This document shows, in pieces, positions 52,936-61,936 of a DNA stretch of 63,353 bases. Positions within the stretch are counted from its first letter, which is position 1; every line of letters starts with the position of its first letter. Below the pieces are notes generated by a model that did no database searches, was not told where the DNA came from, and worked only from the letters and a program-made list of their open reading frames with translations. A program made the position numbers and the translations under genes. Source of the DNA: Zoogloea oleivorans (GTDB taxonomy: Bacteria; Pseudomonadota; Gammaproteobacteria; Burkholderiales; Rhodocyclaceae); contig JAOAUC010000028.1 of the NCBI GenBank assembly GCA_030157785.1, positions 1-63,353 of the forward strand, written 5' to 3'.

Positions 52936-54069
52936 TCATGCAGGAATGATCTCGATCTGCCCGGGATCCAGTGGGAGAAAGTTCAGCGCGATCGCATTTT
53001 CCCGGGTGCTTGCGATGAGGTAGCGCGCTGCAGCCTGCTTGCCCAGGGTGGCGACGATGGCCGATTTGATGCGTGACTTGTGGGGCTCAAAGTACTTTGC
53101 GGTCTTGATCGTCGTGACCTTGCGCCAGTCCAGCGCCTCTTCGATGCGCTCGTAGTCACTGCCCATGGAGTTGCCGAGCACCTGTCGGGCGGTCAGCAGA
53201 AACTCATCGGCCATCTTCTCCGAAGACCAGTCGGTGGCGGCCTCGCCGCGCGCGCAGCGCTCAGCCAGCCACAGCAGCAACAGGAATTCGGTTCCGCTCA
53301 GATCCAGTATCTCGTCGTCGGCCCACACCTCGCGCTTCCCGACGTCCAGAACCAGGCGCGGTGCGTCGAGGCCCCGGTTGGCCGTGGCAACCACCCTGGA
53401 GAACACCGCCTTGCCGCTGCACAGCCGTTCCGGCAGGCCCTCGCGCAGACGTACGAAGGGGATGTCGGCCAGTTCCACCTTCGCTTTGTGCGCATCCACA
53501 GTGATCTCCTTGTCTCCGCGCCTGCTGTGAATCGGGTGCTCGTAGGGCGTGGGGTAATAGAAGTCGCGGTTGGTTTCGTAGACGTCAGAGACCAGCACAT
53601 GCGACAAGCAGTCTTGCGGGCGGCCATACAGCGACAGCGCGTAGCCGAGGTAATACCCCATGGTCTTGCGTCCGCCGGCGATCGAGACATGCAGTTCGCT
53701 ATCGCTGCCTTCGGTCAGGCTGCGCACGGTTTCGGTAATGAAGTCCGCAGCCTGCGTGTTCTCCTGCTGGTCGCGGATGTCGTCGAGCGGGCGGCCTTCG
53801 GCATCGCACACGATGTGGATGTTACGGACCGGGAAGTCGATGGGTGGCAGCTGGTAGTCGGCGCACAAGCGATGAAACCAGCCGTCCGGAAGCAGCAGGT
53901 TGAGCCGTGCATTCTCGGCACCGCTGGCGGTGGTAATCAGGTGGATCTCGTCGGGCACCCAAGGCGAGTCCGCGCGGCAGGCCAGCGCAAAGAGGGTTTC
54001 GGTGACGACCTGGGGCGTTAGCCCGGTGACGGCCAGCAGGATGCGGCGGGGTGATGCACGATGAGTCAT
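52936..54069 (-). CDS. CARF protein of the TIGR02584/NE0113 family with winged-helix C-terminus
   Basis: A 377-residue protein. Residues ~8-175 form a CARF domain of the NE0113 family: RRILLAVTGLTPQVVTETLF, EIHLITTASGAENARL, LHVSIAGGRKTMGYYLGYAL and LSHVLVS. Databases call this family a Csm6-type ring nuclease or effector. Residues ~236-345 look like a winged helix (LVLDVGKREVWADDEILDLS, GTEFLLLLWLAERC), and I see no HEPN RxxxxH nuclease motif, so signal-dependent DNA binding is a reasonable guess. ATG 54,069 is the start; the frame extends upstream without support. Divergent from csx1. Confidence 0.85.
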   Translation of the reverse strand: MTHRASPRRILLAVTGLTPQVVTETLFALACRADSPWVPDEIHLITTASGAENARLNLLLPDGWFHRLCADYQLPPIDFPVRNIHIVCDAEGRPLDDIRDQQENTQAADFITETVRSLTEGSDSELHVSIAGGRKTMGYYLGYALSLYGRPQDCLSHVLVSDVYETNRDFYYPTPYEHPIHSRRGDKEITVDAHKAKVELADIPFVRLREGLPERLCSGKAVFSRVVATANRGLDAPRLVLDVGKREVWADDEILDLSGTEFLLLLWLAERCARGEAATDWSSEKMADEFLLTARQVLGNSMGSDYERIEEALDWRKVTTIKTAKYFEPHKSRIKSAIVATLGKQAAARYLIASTRENAIALNFLPLDPGQIEIIPA

Positions 54070-54321
54070 GATGGCTGTCCTGATTGCGGGGCGTGGAGGG
54101 TGTTGGGCGCCCGGGATTATGTGGTTTGCGGGATGCAATATACATCCGGCGCCTCCGGACAGCCTTCCTTGCAGGCTTGCAGCGGGTATGGCGCTCCGCA
54201 GGTGTGGAACGATTGGAATAATGCGCTCAGGGCACGATGAGGGCACTGACAAGCAGACCAGCGACATGCGCCAAAACCGATAAGATGCACCCCCCAACTC
54301 CGCCACTTCCAGTACGACTCC
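54070..54321. promoter_or_regulatory. Divergent promoter region between the CARF-wHTH gene and csx1
   Basis: A 252-base intergenic region with start sites leaving in both directions. If the CARF-wHTH protein is a regulator, its operator would be here. I do not see a clear palindrome or promoter box. Confidence 0.4.
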
Positions 54322-55533
54322 ATGCCCGCAACGCTGATTTCCTTTCTCGGTCTGGTCCCCAAAGGTGGCAACTACCGCAAAACCACCTATGTGCTCGACG
54401 CGCATGTGTTCACGACGCCCTTTCTCGGGGTGGGTCTGGCCGAGGCGCTGGATGTGGAGGCGATCCGCATCCTCGGCACCACCGGCAGCATGTGGGATGT
54501 ACTTGCCGACTCGCTGGGGGCAACCCGCGACGAGGCAACGTGGGTTGAGTTGGCCGACGCTGTTAAAGGAAACCGGGTGGATCCCGCGCTGATTGCCCGT
54601 GTCGAAGCCGAGCTGAATACGCACAGCCGGCGACGTTTTGAGTTGCGCCTGATTCCCTATGGCTTCGAGGAAGGCATGCAGGTCGACATCCTTCAGACCC
54701 TGGCCGAAGGCCTTGGACGAAACGACGACACCCTGTATCTGGACATTACCCATGGTTTGCGTCACCTGCCGATGCTGGGCTTGCTGTCGGCCTTCTACCT
54801 CGAAGCCATCGGCCATGCGCAGATCCGCGAGATCTATTACGGTGCCTTTGATCCGGAGAGCGATGCGTGCACACCGGTAGTGAGCCTGCGCGGCCTGCTG
54901 GTGGTGCAGGAGTGGATTCGCGCCCTGGAGCAGTTCGAGAAGGACGGAGACTACGGCATCTTCGCGACGCTGCTGGAGCGCGAAGGCCTGGCCGGTAAGC
55001 TGCTGGCCGAAGCGGCTTTCCTCGAACGCATTGGCAACCTGTCTTCGGCCCAGCAAAAGCTCAACTCGTTCTGGAAGGCCACCGCGGCGCCGGCTTCTCC
55101 GGCAGGGCGGATGTTCTTTCCGCGGCTGAAGAAGAGCCTCGAATGGCGGACCTCGGCAAAGCGCTCAGAGTGGGAGCGCCAGCTCGCCCTTCAGGCGCTG
55201 CGCAAAAGCGACTACCTGCGCGCCAGCATCTTTGCCTACGAGTCGCGCATCTCGGCGCAGGTCGAGCGCAACGGCGGCGACGCGAACAACTTCCAGCGCG
55301 ACCGCGAGCAGGCCGAGCGGGAACTGGAACAGGAAACGAGGGATGCCCGCATCGATTTCAAGAGCGAGCGAAATTTCTACGCATTGAAGTACCTGCGCAA
55401 TCAGATGGCCCACGGCGTGCGTGCCAATGTGGATGCCGATAACTGGCTGGTTCGTGAAACCGCCAAGTTCGTCGCCGCGCTGGCCAGCAACCAGGACAAG
55501 CTGAACAAATGGTTGGCCAGCGCCTTGAACTGA
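54322..55533 (+). CDS. csx1: Csx1/Csx2 family CARF-HEPN ribonuclease
   Basis: A 403-residue effector. The N-terminal CARF domain has ISFLGLVPKGGNYRKTTYVL and the DxTHG signature LYLDITHGLRHLPM (residues 138-151). The C-terminal HEPN domain ends with YLRNQMAHGV, Arg359-x4-His364, the catalytic RNase motif. When cOA binds the CARF domain, the HEPN dimer should cut RNA non-specifically. Plus strand, divergent from the CARF-wHTH gene and upstream of the adaptation genes. Confidence 0.9.
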   Translation: MPATLISFLGLVPKGGNYRKTTYVLDAHVFTTPFLGVGLAEALDVEAIRILGTTGSMWDVLADSLGATRDEATWVELADAVKGNRVDPALIARVEAELNTHSRRRFELRLIPYGFEEGMQVDILQTLAEGLGRNDDTLYLDITHGLRHLPMLGLLSAFYLEAIGHAQIREIYYGAFDPESDACTPVVSLRGLLVVQEWIRALEQFEKDGDYGIFATLLEREGLAGKLLAEAAFLERIGNLSSAQQKLNSFWKATAAPASPAGRMFFPRLKKSLEWRTSAKRSEWERQLALQALRKSDYLRASIFAYESRISAQVERNGGDANNFQRDREQAERELEQETRDARIDFKSERNFYALKYLRNQMAHGVRANVDADNWLVRETAKFVAALASNQDKLNKWLASALN

Positions 55534-55672
55534 CGCGATTGGCTTTGTCCCCGGAGGCGCGCTTGCCTGGCGGGGCGCTTCGCGACAACAAGCTTGCGGC
55601 GCAGGGTTCGCAAGGCGCGCGCTCCTAGACTGGCTTCATTGGGGCAGGGCCCCTTTGGTACAGGAGCGCAGT

Positions 55673-56080
55673 GTGGAGCAGATCAACTTTCTCGATGCGT
55701 GGTTCGAAAGCTGGTTCGACAATCCGGCTGCGGACACGCTGTGCATCGTCGCGGGTAAGTCGCTCTACGACCTGCCCACGATGACGGCACCCGGGGATGC
55801 CGACGACGATGTCTGGAGTTGGAGCACGTTCGATTTCGACTTTGTTCTGAACGAAGGTCGATCCGCAGCCGTTCACCCGTTCGGTGGATCGCATCTGGCG
55901 GACCGCTGCAAGGTTCCCCGGCCAGGACGCTTACCCAGCCAAAAAGGCCGCAAGCTTGCCAAGCCCCCTTCCTGTCTGATCCTCCCGCACACTCCTTTTC
56001 AACGCATCCCGCAAACCGCGGAGCAAAAAAAAAGGAGCACAGCATGGCCCCCGGCATTTCTACTCTGCGTCTCGCACTGA
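55673..56080 (+). CDS. Unknown small protein upstream of cas2
   Basis: GTG-initiated frame of 135 residues with AGGAG 6 bases upstream. The N-terminal half is acidic and aromatic (EQINFLDAWFESWFDNPAAD, DDDVWSWSTFDFDF). The C-terminal half is basic and less convincing. The last 37 bases overlap the next frame. No family recognised; it may be a locus-specific accessory gene or a shorter gene with a chance extension. Confidence 0.45.
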   Translation: MEQINFLDAWFESWFDNPAADTLCIVAGKSLYDLPTMTAPGDADDDVWSWSTFDFDFVLNEGRSAAVHPFGGSHLADRCKVPRPGRLPSQKGRKLAKPPSCLILPHTPFQRIPQTAEQKKRSTAWPPAFLLCVSH

Positions 56081-56220
56081 GCGTTGGCGGTGGTGGCCTG
56101 CTGCTCACGGCCGAAGCGGCCGCGCTTCCCGCCGAAGCGGTTGTCGGCCTCGTTGTTGTAGCGGTCATCGGCACCATCTGGCTGGCTGACCGCTACCTCG
56201 GCAAGTCGTCTGCTCAGTAG
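56044..56220 (+). CDS. Small membrane protein upstream of cas2
   Basis: A 58-residue protein with AAGGAG 7 bases before ATG 56,044. Two hydrophobic stretches (LRLALSVGGGGLLLTAEAAA and AVVGLVVVAVIGTIWLADRY) would span the membrane once or twice. It ends 9 bases before cas2, so the two are probably cotranscribed. Small membrane proteins beside type III effectors can be signalling outputs, but no motif confirms that. Confidence 0.55.
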   Translation: MAPGISTLRLALSVGGGGLLLTAEAAALPAEAVVGLVVVAVIGTIWLADRYLGKSSAQ

Positions 56221-56229
56221 GAGCGGGCG

Positions 56230-56514
56230 ATGAGCAAACGCGAGCTTTACCTTGCTGCCTATGATGTCAGCCAGCCGCGCCGCCTCGTGGCCGCACTGGC
56301 CCTGGTGCGGGGCTTTGCCACTGGCGGGCAAAAGTCGGTGCATGAAATCTTCCTTACTCCGTTTGAAAAGCGCGAACTCCTCCATGCCATGAGCCTTTTG
56401 CTCAAAGAGGATGAAGACCGGTTCCTGCTGCTGCGCCTAGACCCACGCGCCAAGACCCTGACCCTCGGCCGCGCCAGCCCGCCGGCCGATCCATCCTTTT
56501 TTTACGTCGCCTGA
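56230..56514 (+). CDS. cas2: Cas2, first copy
   Basis: A 94-residue Cas2 of the spacer integration complex. The ferredoxin-like start ELYLAAYDVSQPRRL carries the conserved Asp (residue 12), followed by GFATGGQKSVHEIFLT and a beta strand at FLLLRLDPRAK. Ribosome-binding site GGAGCG before ATG. It shares limited sequence with the second Cas2 at 58,297, so the two are not a recent duplication. Confidence 0.9.
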   Translation: MSKRELYLAAYDVSQPRRLVAALALVRGFATGGQKSVHEIFLTPFEKRELLHAMSLLLKEDEDRFLLLRLDPRAKTLTLGRASPPADPSFFYVA

Positions 56515-56527
56515 ACCGGGAGCCCGC

Positions 56528-57508
56528 ATGGCCACGCTTTATCTCGACCGCGCCCAGCTTGAAATCCGTAGCGAAGGCGCTGCCCTCGCGCTGTACGAAG
56601 GCGGCGAGCGGCGCGGCACCGTGCCGCTGCGTCTTGTGGAACGGGTGGTCATCCAGGGCAGCCAGACCCGCCTCGACAGCGGCGTGCTTATCAAGCTCGC
56701 CGAAGCCGGCATCGCCACCCTGCTACTCAGTGCGCGTGGCAGCCGCCGCGTCGCCCTGGTGCTAGGCCCCGCCCATCAGGACGCCGGGGTACGCCTGGCC
56801 CAGGCCCACAGAGTGATGGACGAGGCTTGGTGCCTGACATGGGCGCGCGATGTGGTGGCCGCCAAGCTCCAGCGTCAGCGCCGCTTGATGCGCCAAGCCC
56901 TCGTTGAGCGCCCCGACGCGCGCAAGGCACTGACCGATGCACTGGTCGGCATCGCTGGTGTCGCAGCGCAGATACCTGGCTGCAGCGCGGTGGCCAGCCT
57001 GCGCGGCCTGGAAGGTGCCGCCGCGCGGGCCCACTTTGGGGCGCTCACTGCGATCTTTGCGCCGGAACTGGACTTCACTGGCCGCAACCGTCGCCCGCCG
57101 CGCGACCCAGTCAATGCCTGCCTGTCCTTGGCCTACACCATGCTGCATTTCGACGCAGTGCGCGCTGCCCATGCCGCCGGGCTCGACCCGCTGTTGGGCT
57201 TTTACCACCGCCCGGCCTTTGGCCGCGAATCCCTGGCCTGCGATCTCATTGAGCCGCTCCGTCCGCATGCTGATGCCTGGGTGTGGCAGCAGTTCCGCGG
57301 CCACAACCTGCGCGCAGAGCACTTCAGTCAGCACAACGGTGCCTGTGTGCTCGGCAAGGCCGGGCGCGAGCATTTCTATTCGGCCTGGGAGAAGAGTGCA
57401 AAGCTGCCGCGGCGCTGGCTGCGTGCTCGCTGCGCCCGCCTCGCACAAAACATGCGCACCGACGGCTGCACCTGGATCGACAGCCCCGGCATCGACGAGG
57501 AGTTTTGA
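56528..57508 (+). CDS. cas1: Cas1, catalytic copy
   Basis: A 326-residue Cas1 integrase that inserts spacers at the leader end. N-terminal beta domain (TLYLDRAQLEIRSEGAAL) and helical catalytic domain with the metal ligands Glu162 (RGLEGAAARAHFG), His227 (GFYHRPAFGRE) and Asp239 (LACDLIEPLR). It lies 13 bases after cas2 and is followed one base later by a second cas1-like gene. Confidence 0.95.
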   Translation: MATLYLDRAQLEIRSEGAALALYEGGERRGTVPLRLVERVVIQGSQTRLDSGVLIKLAEAGIATLLLSARGSRRVALVLGPAHQDAGVRLAQAHRVMDEAWCLTWARDVVAAKLQRQRRLMRQALVERPDARKALTDALVGIAGVAAQIPGCSAVASLRGLEGAAARAHFGALTAIFAPELDFTGRNRRPPRDPVNACLSLAYTMLHFDAVRAAHAAGLDPLLGFYHRPAFGRESLACDLIEPLRPHADAWVWQQFRGHNLRAEHFSQHNGACVLGKAGREHFYSAWEKSAKLPRRWLRARCARLAQNMRTDGCTWIDSPGIDEEF

Positions 57509-57509
57509 T

Positions 57510-58306
57510 ATGTCCGCCCTGCGCGCCACCGCTCCGGCCATCGGCGAGCCCCCCGAAAAGCCCTTTACCTTGCCACCAGCACCCCGCTGCGCATCGATGC
57601 CGAAGGCGAATCCCTGCTGTTGAGGCGCGCAGGCCACGCGACGACACGCTACCCGTTGGCACGTATCGACCGCATCGTCTGCAACCGCCACGTAGACTGG
57701 AGCAGTGAAGCCCTCACGCGCTGCCTGCGTCACGGCATTCCACTGCTATGGGTCGACGGCAGAGGTGAAGTCATAGGCTTTGCTGGTCCGCGTCTGGGCA
57801 TGGCGCAGCCCTTCGATGTTCTGCTCGACAGCTATCTTGACCGAGCCGACTGGCATAGCCGCTATACCAACTGGCTCAAGCAGCGGCGTCTCGAAACGCT
57901 GGTGCTCGTTGCGCTGCGTGCTGTCCATGCTGGTCACGCTATGAGCCAGGCCGAGTTCGACGAGCACAAGCGCGCCTATGTCTACAACGCCCATTTTGAA
58001 GCGGTGTATCCGGAGATGGCCCGCGCCTGGTGCCACGCCTATGTACTCAGGCATCTGGTTGTGGGCGGTATTGCGCCTACGCACTGGGCCTACGATGGTC
58101 AGCCGCTGGATCTTGGTGACGACCTGTGTGGACTGGTGTGGGCAGAACTCAACCTTGAAGCCGCGAGTCTCGCCTTAGCCGCTGACCAGACCCAGACCCA
58201 GTTGCTGCTTGTCGAGAGTTGGATCGCCGGCCACCCAGCGCGCATCCCCGATCTGCTCGCGCGCCTGCGCCGTCATTTAGCCGCTGAGAATCAACAATGG
58301 CACTGA
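57510..58306 (+). pseudogene. Second Cas1-like gene (cas1'), frameshifted
   Basis: From ATG 57,510 the frame reads MSALRATAPAIGEPPEK, then a one-base deficit near 57,558 (GAAAAG) shifts it. In the next frame the protein continues ALYLATSTPLRIDAEGESLL, RYPLARIDRIVCNRHVDWSS, GIPLLWVDGRGEVIGFAGP and on to a ~265-residue Cas1-like fold. The N-terminal beta domain matches Cas1 closely, but the catalytic helices lack LxGxEG and the H...D pair. It is either a decayed gene, a site of programmed shift, or a sequencing artefact. The 3' end overlaps cas2'. Confidence 0.75.
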
Positions 58307-58626
58307 ATGCCCCCTGCGCCTGGCTCATCGCCTACGACATCGCCGACCCGAAGCGCCTCAACCGCGTTCATCGCATCGTCATCAAGCACTGTGTGCCGGT
58401 GCAGTACTCGCTGTACTGCTTCGAGGGGAGCAGCAATGCGATGCGCGGCCTGCTCAAGGAGATCGAAGCCTGCATCAAGCCCGAAGCCGACGATGTGCGC
58501 GCCTATCCTCTGCCCGCGACGCTGGACATCGTAACCCTTGGTCGCGGCAGCCTGCCTTCCAACCTCACACTGTTTTCCTCCGTCCAGCCCGCATTGTTAG
58601 AGTTACTGCATGCGCAAAAAGGTTAA
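58297..58626 (+). CDS. cas2: Cas2, second copy (cas2')
   Basis: A 109-residue Cas2 with the conserved WLIAYDIADPKRLNRVHRIV start (Asp14) and VPVQYSLYCFEGS strand, as in classic Cas2. It overlaps cas1' by 10 bases and ends 120 bases before the first CRISPR repeat. Its last 188 bases are duplicated at 62,647 together with the leader. Confidence 0.92.
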   Translation: MALNAPCAWLIAYDIADPKRLNRVHRIVIKHCVPVQYSLYCFEGSSNAMRGLLKEIEACIKPEADDVRAYPLPATLDIVTLGRGSLPSNLTLFSSVQPALLELLHAQKG

Positions 58627-58746
58627 TATGATGCGTCATGGAGCGTTAGCAGTAGCACCGCAAAATCCATCGCTTTTTAAACCTGCCGATCTTCGTCAAC
58701 CACCACTGCAGGTGGTTGATTGTAATGATTTTATTGGAGCGAGCGG
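58627..58746 (+). promoter_or_regulatory. Leader of CRISPR array 1
   Basis: A 120-base AT-rich leader between cas2' and the first repeat. It has a perfect inverted repeat CAACCACC / GGTGGTTG (58,697-58,704 with 58,711-58,718). The same sequence, with about ten changes, precedes array 2, which supports a role in transcription and spacer acquisition. Confidence 0.8.
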
Positions 58747-60820
58747 GTCCAGCGCCCAGCCCTGAAATTAAAGGGATTAAGACCATTAATAAAGATCCTT
58801 TAAAGTCTTATGGTAAGGGTCCAGCGCCCAGCCCTGAAATTAAAGGGATTAAGACGCTGCAGGAACTTCTTTCCCATCTTTCTTGCTTGGGTCCAGCGCC
58901 CAGCCCTGAAATTAAAGGGATTAAGACTGAGAATTTGCCGAATTTCATGCCGTTCTCCTCTGGTCCAGCGCCCAGCCCTGAAATTAAAGGGATTAAGACA
59001 TTGTGCCGAGTTGTTTGCGAGGGGCTGAATCGGTCCAGCGCCCAGCCCTGAAATTAAAGGGATTAAGACAGTGGGGATCACAGGAAGTACCGTGATATTG
59101 GGGTCCAGCGCCCAGCCCTGAAATTAAAGGGATTAAGACCCGGGTTGCCACAGTCAACGCTATCGATGTTTTTGGGTCCAGCGCCCAGCCCTGAAATTAA
59201 AGGGATTAAGACCTTACGAGGGCAAGCTTTGAAGTCAGTTATGTTGGTCCAGCGCCCAGCCCTGAAATTAAAGGGATTAAGACGCAGAACTTGCCACTCA
59301 CTGCCACGGCCAGTGGGTCCAGCGCCCAGCCCTGAAATTAAAGGGATTAAGACGCAACGCCACGGCCTGCACGTCGCGCATATCCCGGTCCAGCGCCCAG
59401 CCCTGAAATTAAAGGGATTAAGACTTTCGATCACGCCATGCTGCGGAACCCATTGCGGGTCCAGCGCCCAGCCCTGAAATTAAAGGGATTAAGACTTGCA
59501 AAGCTCCCATGGTTCGCACTCCGCCTCGGGTCCAGCGCCCAGCCCTGAAATTAAAGGGATTAAGACGAGACAGGATCAACCGTTGTCTGAATGACATGGT
59601 GTCCAGCGCCCAGCCCTGAAATTAAAGGGATTAAGACAGTTCATAGATACCATCCGACTTGCAGCCGTAGGGTCCAGCGCCCAGCCCTGAAATTAAAGGG
59701 ATTAAGACGGATCGCGTCAATTCGCTTGGATGCATTAGCAAAGGTCCAGCGCCCAGCCCTGAAATTAAAGGGATTAAGACTACACAACCGCTTTACAGCA
59801 AGTTCTTCTACACGTCCAGCGCCCAGCCCTGAAATTAAAGGGATTAAGACTTAGACATGCGGGGTGAAAGGACTACCACGGGTCCAGCGCCCAGCCCTGA
59901 AATTAAAGGGATTAAGACAGATCAGCGGCGTCGAGCCAAGCCAGCAGCTCAGTCCAGCGCCCAGCCCTGAAATTAAAGGGATTAAGACAGTTGCCAATAC
60001 AGCTAGAGCGAATTCAACCCTGGTCCAGCGCCCAGCCCTGAAATTAAAGGGATTAAGACGCGCCAGCCGGGATGCCCTGCCAGCCTTCTTCGCGTCCAGC
60101 GCCCAGCCCTGAAATTAAAGGGATTAAGACACGCCCAGTTTCGAGCAGTACGCCGAGCAAATCCGTCCAGCGCCCAGCCCTGAAATTAAAGGGATTAAGA
60201 CTTACCTCTAACTATTAATTGACAATTCAACTCTGTCCAGCACCCAGCCCTGAAATTAAAGGGATTAAGACTCTTGGCGTTCTCTGACTTGACAATCGCC
60301 ACAGGTTCAGCGCCCAGCCCTGAAATTAAAGGGATTAAGACGCTTTTGCTGGCTCTCGCCAAAATACGCCCGGCGTCCAGCGCCCAGCCCTGAAATTAAA
60401 GGGATTAAGACGCTTTTGCTGGCTCTCGCCAAAATACGCCCGGCGTCCAGCGCCCAGCCCTGAAATTAAAGGGATTAAGACCGCAGACGCCAGCACTGCC
60501 AAACAACCAGATGAGGTCCAGCGCCCAGCCCTGAAATTAAAGGGATTAAGACATTTGCAATGCTCTCGCACGATGATACTGGCGAGTCCAGCGCCCAGCC
60601 CTGAAATTAAAGGGATTAAGACGAACTCCCCCCTTCTGCAGCCGGAAGAGACCTTCTGTCCAGCGCCCAGCCCTGAAATTAAAGGGATTAAGACAGGGAA
60701 TTGCGGATGCGGGTGAAGACGCCGAACTCGTCCAGCGCCCAGCCCTGAAATTAAAGGGATTAAGACGTCAGGCGGATGCTGTTGTTTTCGCAGTTGTGCT
60801 GTCCAGTGGCCAGCCCTGAA
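58747..60820 (+). CRISPR. CRISPR array 1: 29 full repeats, one truncated, 29 spacers
   Basis: 37-base repeats beginning GTCCAGCGCCCAGCCCTG and ending GGGATTAAGAC; spacers 31-36 bases. First repeat 58,747-58,783; last full repeat 60,730-60,766. Leader side is at 58,747, shown by cas2'/leader and by repeat decay at the other end: single changes at 60,235 and 60,305 and a terminal repeat cut to 20 bases at 60,801. The terminal remnant carries TGG where the others have CGC, closer to the array 2 type. Two neighbouring spacers (60,342 and 60,412) are identical. Confidence 0.98.
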
Positions 60821-61006
60821 TCCGTCGTTGAGCATCTGATACCCCACATCATCTGTGCTCAAAATGGGGAAGAATTGACCGGAAAGGCCACCAAGGGAGG
60901 CGGCTACGGCATCGGCCTGCCGCCGGAACACATTACCCTCCAGTCCTGATACGGCTCGAATCGACAAGCGAATCGACAAGCTTGTGACGCGCGTGCTGGT
61001 GCGGAC
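60821..61006. other. Spacer between array 1 and the GTPase pair
   Basis: The plus strand contains a short frame ending KATKGGGYGIGLPPEHITLQ near 60,952, possibly the C-terminus of a lost gene. A direct repeat of AATCGACAAG occurs around 60,957-60,980. Nothing else is recognised. Confidence 0.4.
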
Positions 61007-61936
61007 GTGCCCTCAAAATGGGCCCATCTCATCGACGAACTACGCGAGGCAAGCAAAATGATCCATCAACCGCACAGCGCGCAACTCTTCGAGTCACTCT
61101 CCCGCCACGGCATTTTGATCCCCGAGGCATACCGCCAAAAGATCGAGTCACGTCTCGATCAGGTCATCAACTACGAACCCCTGGTCGGCGTCTTCGGAAA
61201 GACCGGTGCAGGCAAGTCCAGCCTGTGCAACGCCCTGTTTGGGCGCGACATCTGTCCGGTCAGCGACATCGCGGCCTGCACCCGCAGCCAGCAGGAGGTC
61301 TTTCTCGGTATCGGCAGTAAGGGCATGACCCTGCTCGACGTACCTGGTGTGGGCGAAAGCGGGGCGCGCGATCAGGAATATGCCCAACTCTACAGCACGC
61401 TGCTGCCCAAGCTCGACCTGGTGCTGTGGGTGGTCAAGGCCGACGATCGCGCACTGGCCTCGGATGAGGATTTCTATAAGCGCATCGTCAGCCCCTACAT
61501 CCAGGCGGGCACCCCCTTCTTCATCGTGCTCAACCAGGTCGACAAGATCGAACCTTTCCGCGAGTGGGACGAAGCTGCCCATCAGCCCGGGCCGCGCCAA
61601 GCCTGCGCGATCGACGAGAAGCGCCGCGCGGTGGCCGCTTACTTTGGCTTGCCACTCGACCAGGTTTTGCCGTGCGCGGCCGACGAACAATACGGCCTGA
61701 TCGAGCTGGTCGATGCCGTCATCCACGCGCTGCCCCGCGAAAAACGCGCTGGCGTGCTGATCCAGGTGCAGCCGAAGCACCGGTCTGAAAAGGCCAAGCA
61801 GGAGACCGGGAATGGCCTGCTCGATACGATTGTCGACGTGATCGTCGACATCGTTCCCTTTGTACCCGGCAGTGCCAAGAAGTCCGTCAAGAATGCGCTG
61901 AAGTCGTTTTGCAAATGGGTCGGGAGCCTCTTCTGA
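61007..61936 (+). CDS. YfjP/YeeP-like GTPase, first of a pair
   Basis: A 309-residue GTPase. G1 GKTGAGKSS (residues 64-72), G3 DVPGVGE (111-117) and G4 NQVDK are present, in the manner of YfjP/YeeP GTPases found on prophage-like islands. The C-terminus has an amphipathic/hydrophobic stretch (LLDTIVDVIVDIVPFVPGS) that could bind membranes. GTG 61,007 is the annotated start; ATG 61,058 is an option. Its stop overlaps the second GTPase start by one base. Confidence 0.82.
   Translation: MPSKWAHLIDELREASKMIHQPHSAQLFESLSRHGILIPEAYRQKIESRLDQVINYEPLVGVFGKTGAGKSSLCNALFGRDICPVSDIAACTRSQQEVFLGIGSKGMTLLDVPGVGESGARDQEYAQLYSTLLPKLDLVLWVVKADDRALASDEDFYKRIVSPYIQAGTPFFIVLNQVDKIEPFREWDEAAHQPGPRQACAIDEKRRAVAAYFGLPLDQVLPCAADEQYGLIELVDAVIHALPREKRAGVLIQVQPKHRSEKAKQETGNGLLDTIVDVIVDIVPFVPGSAKKSVKNALKSFCKWVGSLF

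Noticed and set aside
58716..60979. Open frames across the CRISPR array with a repeated LNPFNFRAGRWT or GPAPSPEIKGIKT motif, on both strands
   Set aside because: They are translations of the 37-base CRISPR repeat; the spacing and lack of ribosome-binding sites show they are not genes.
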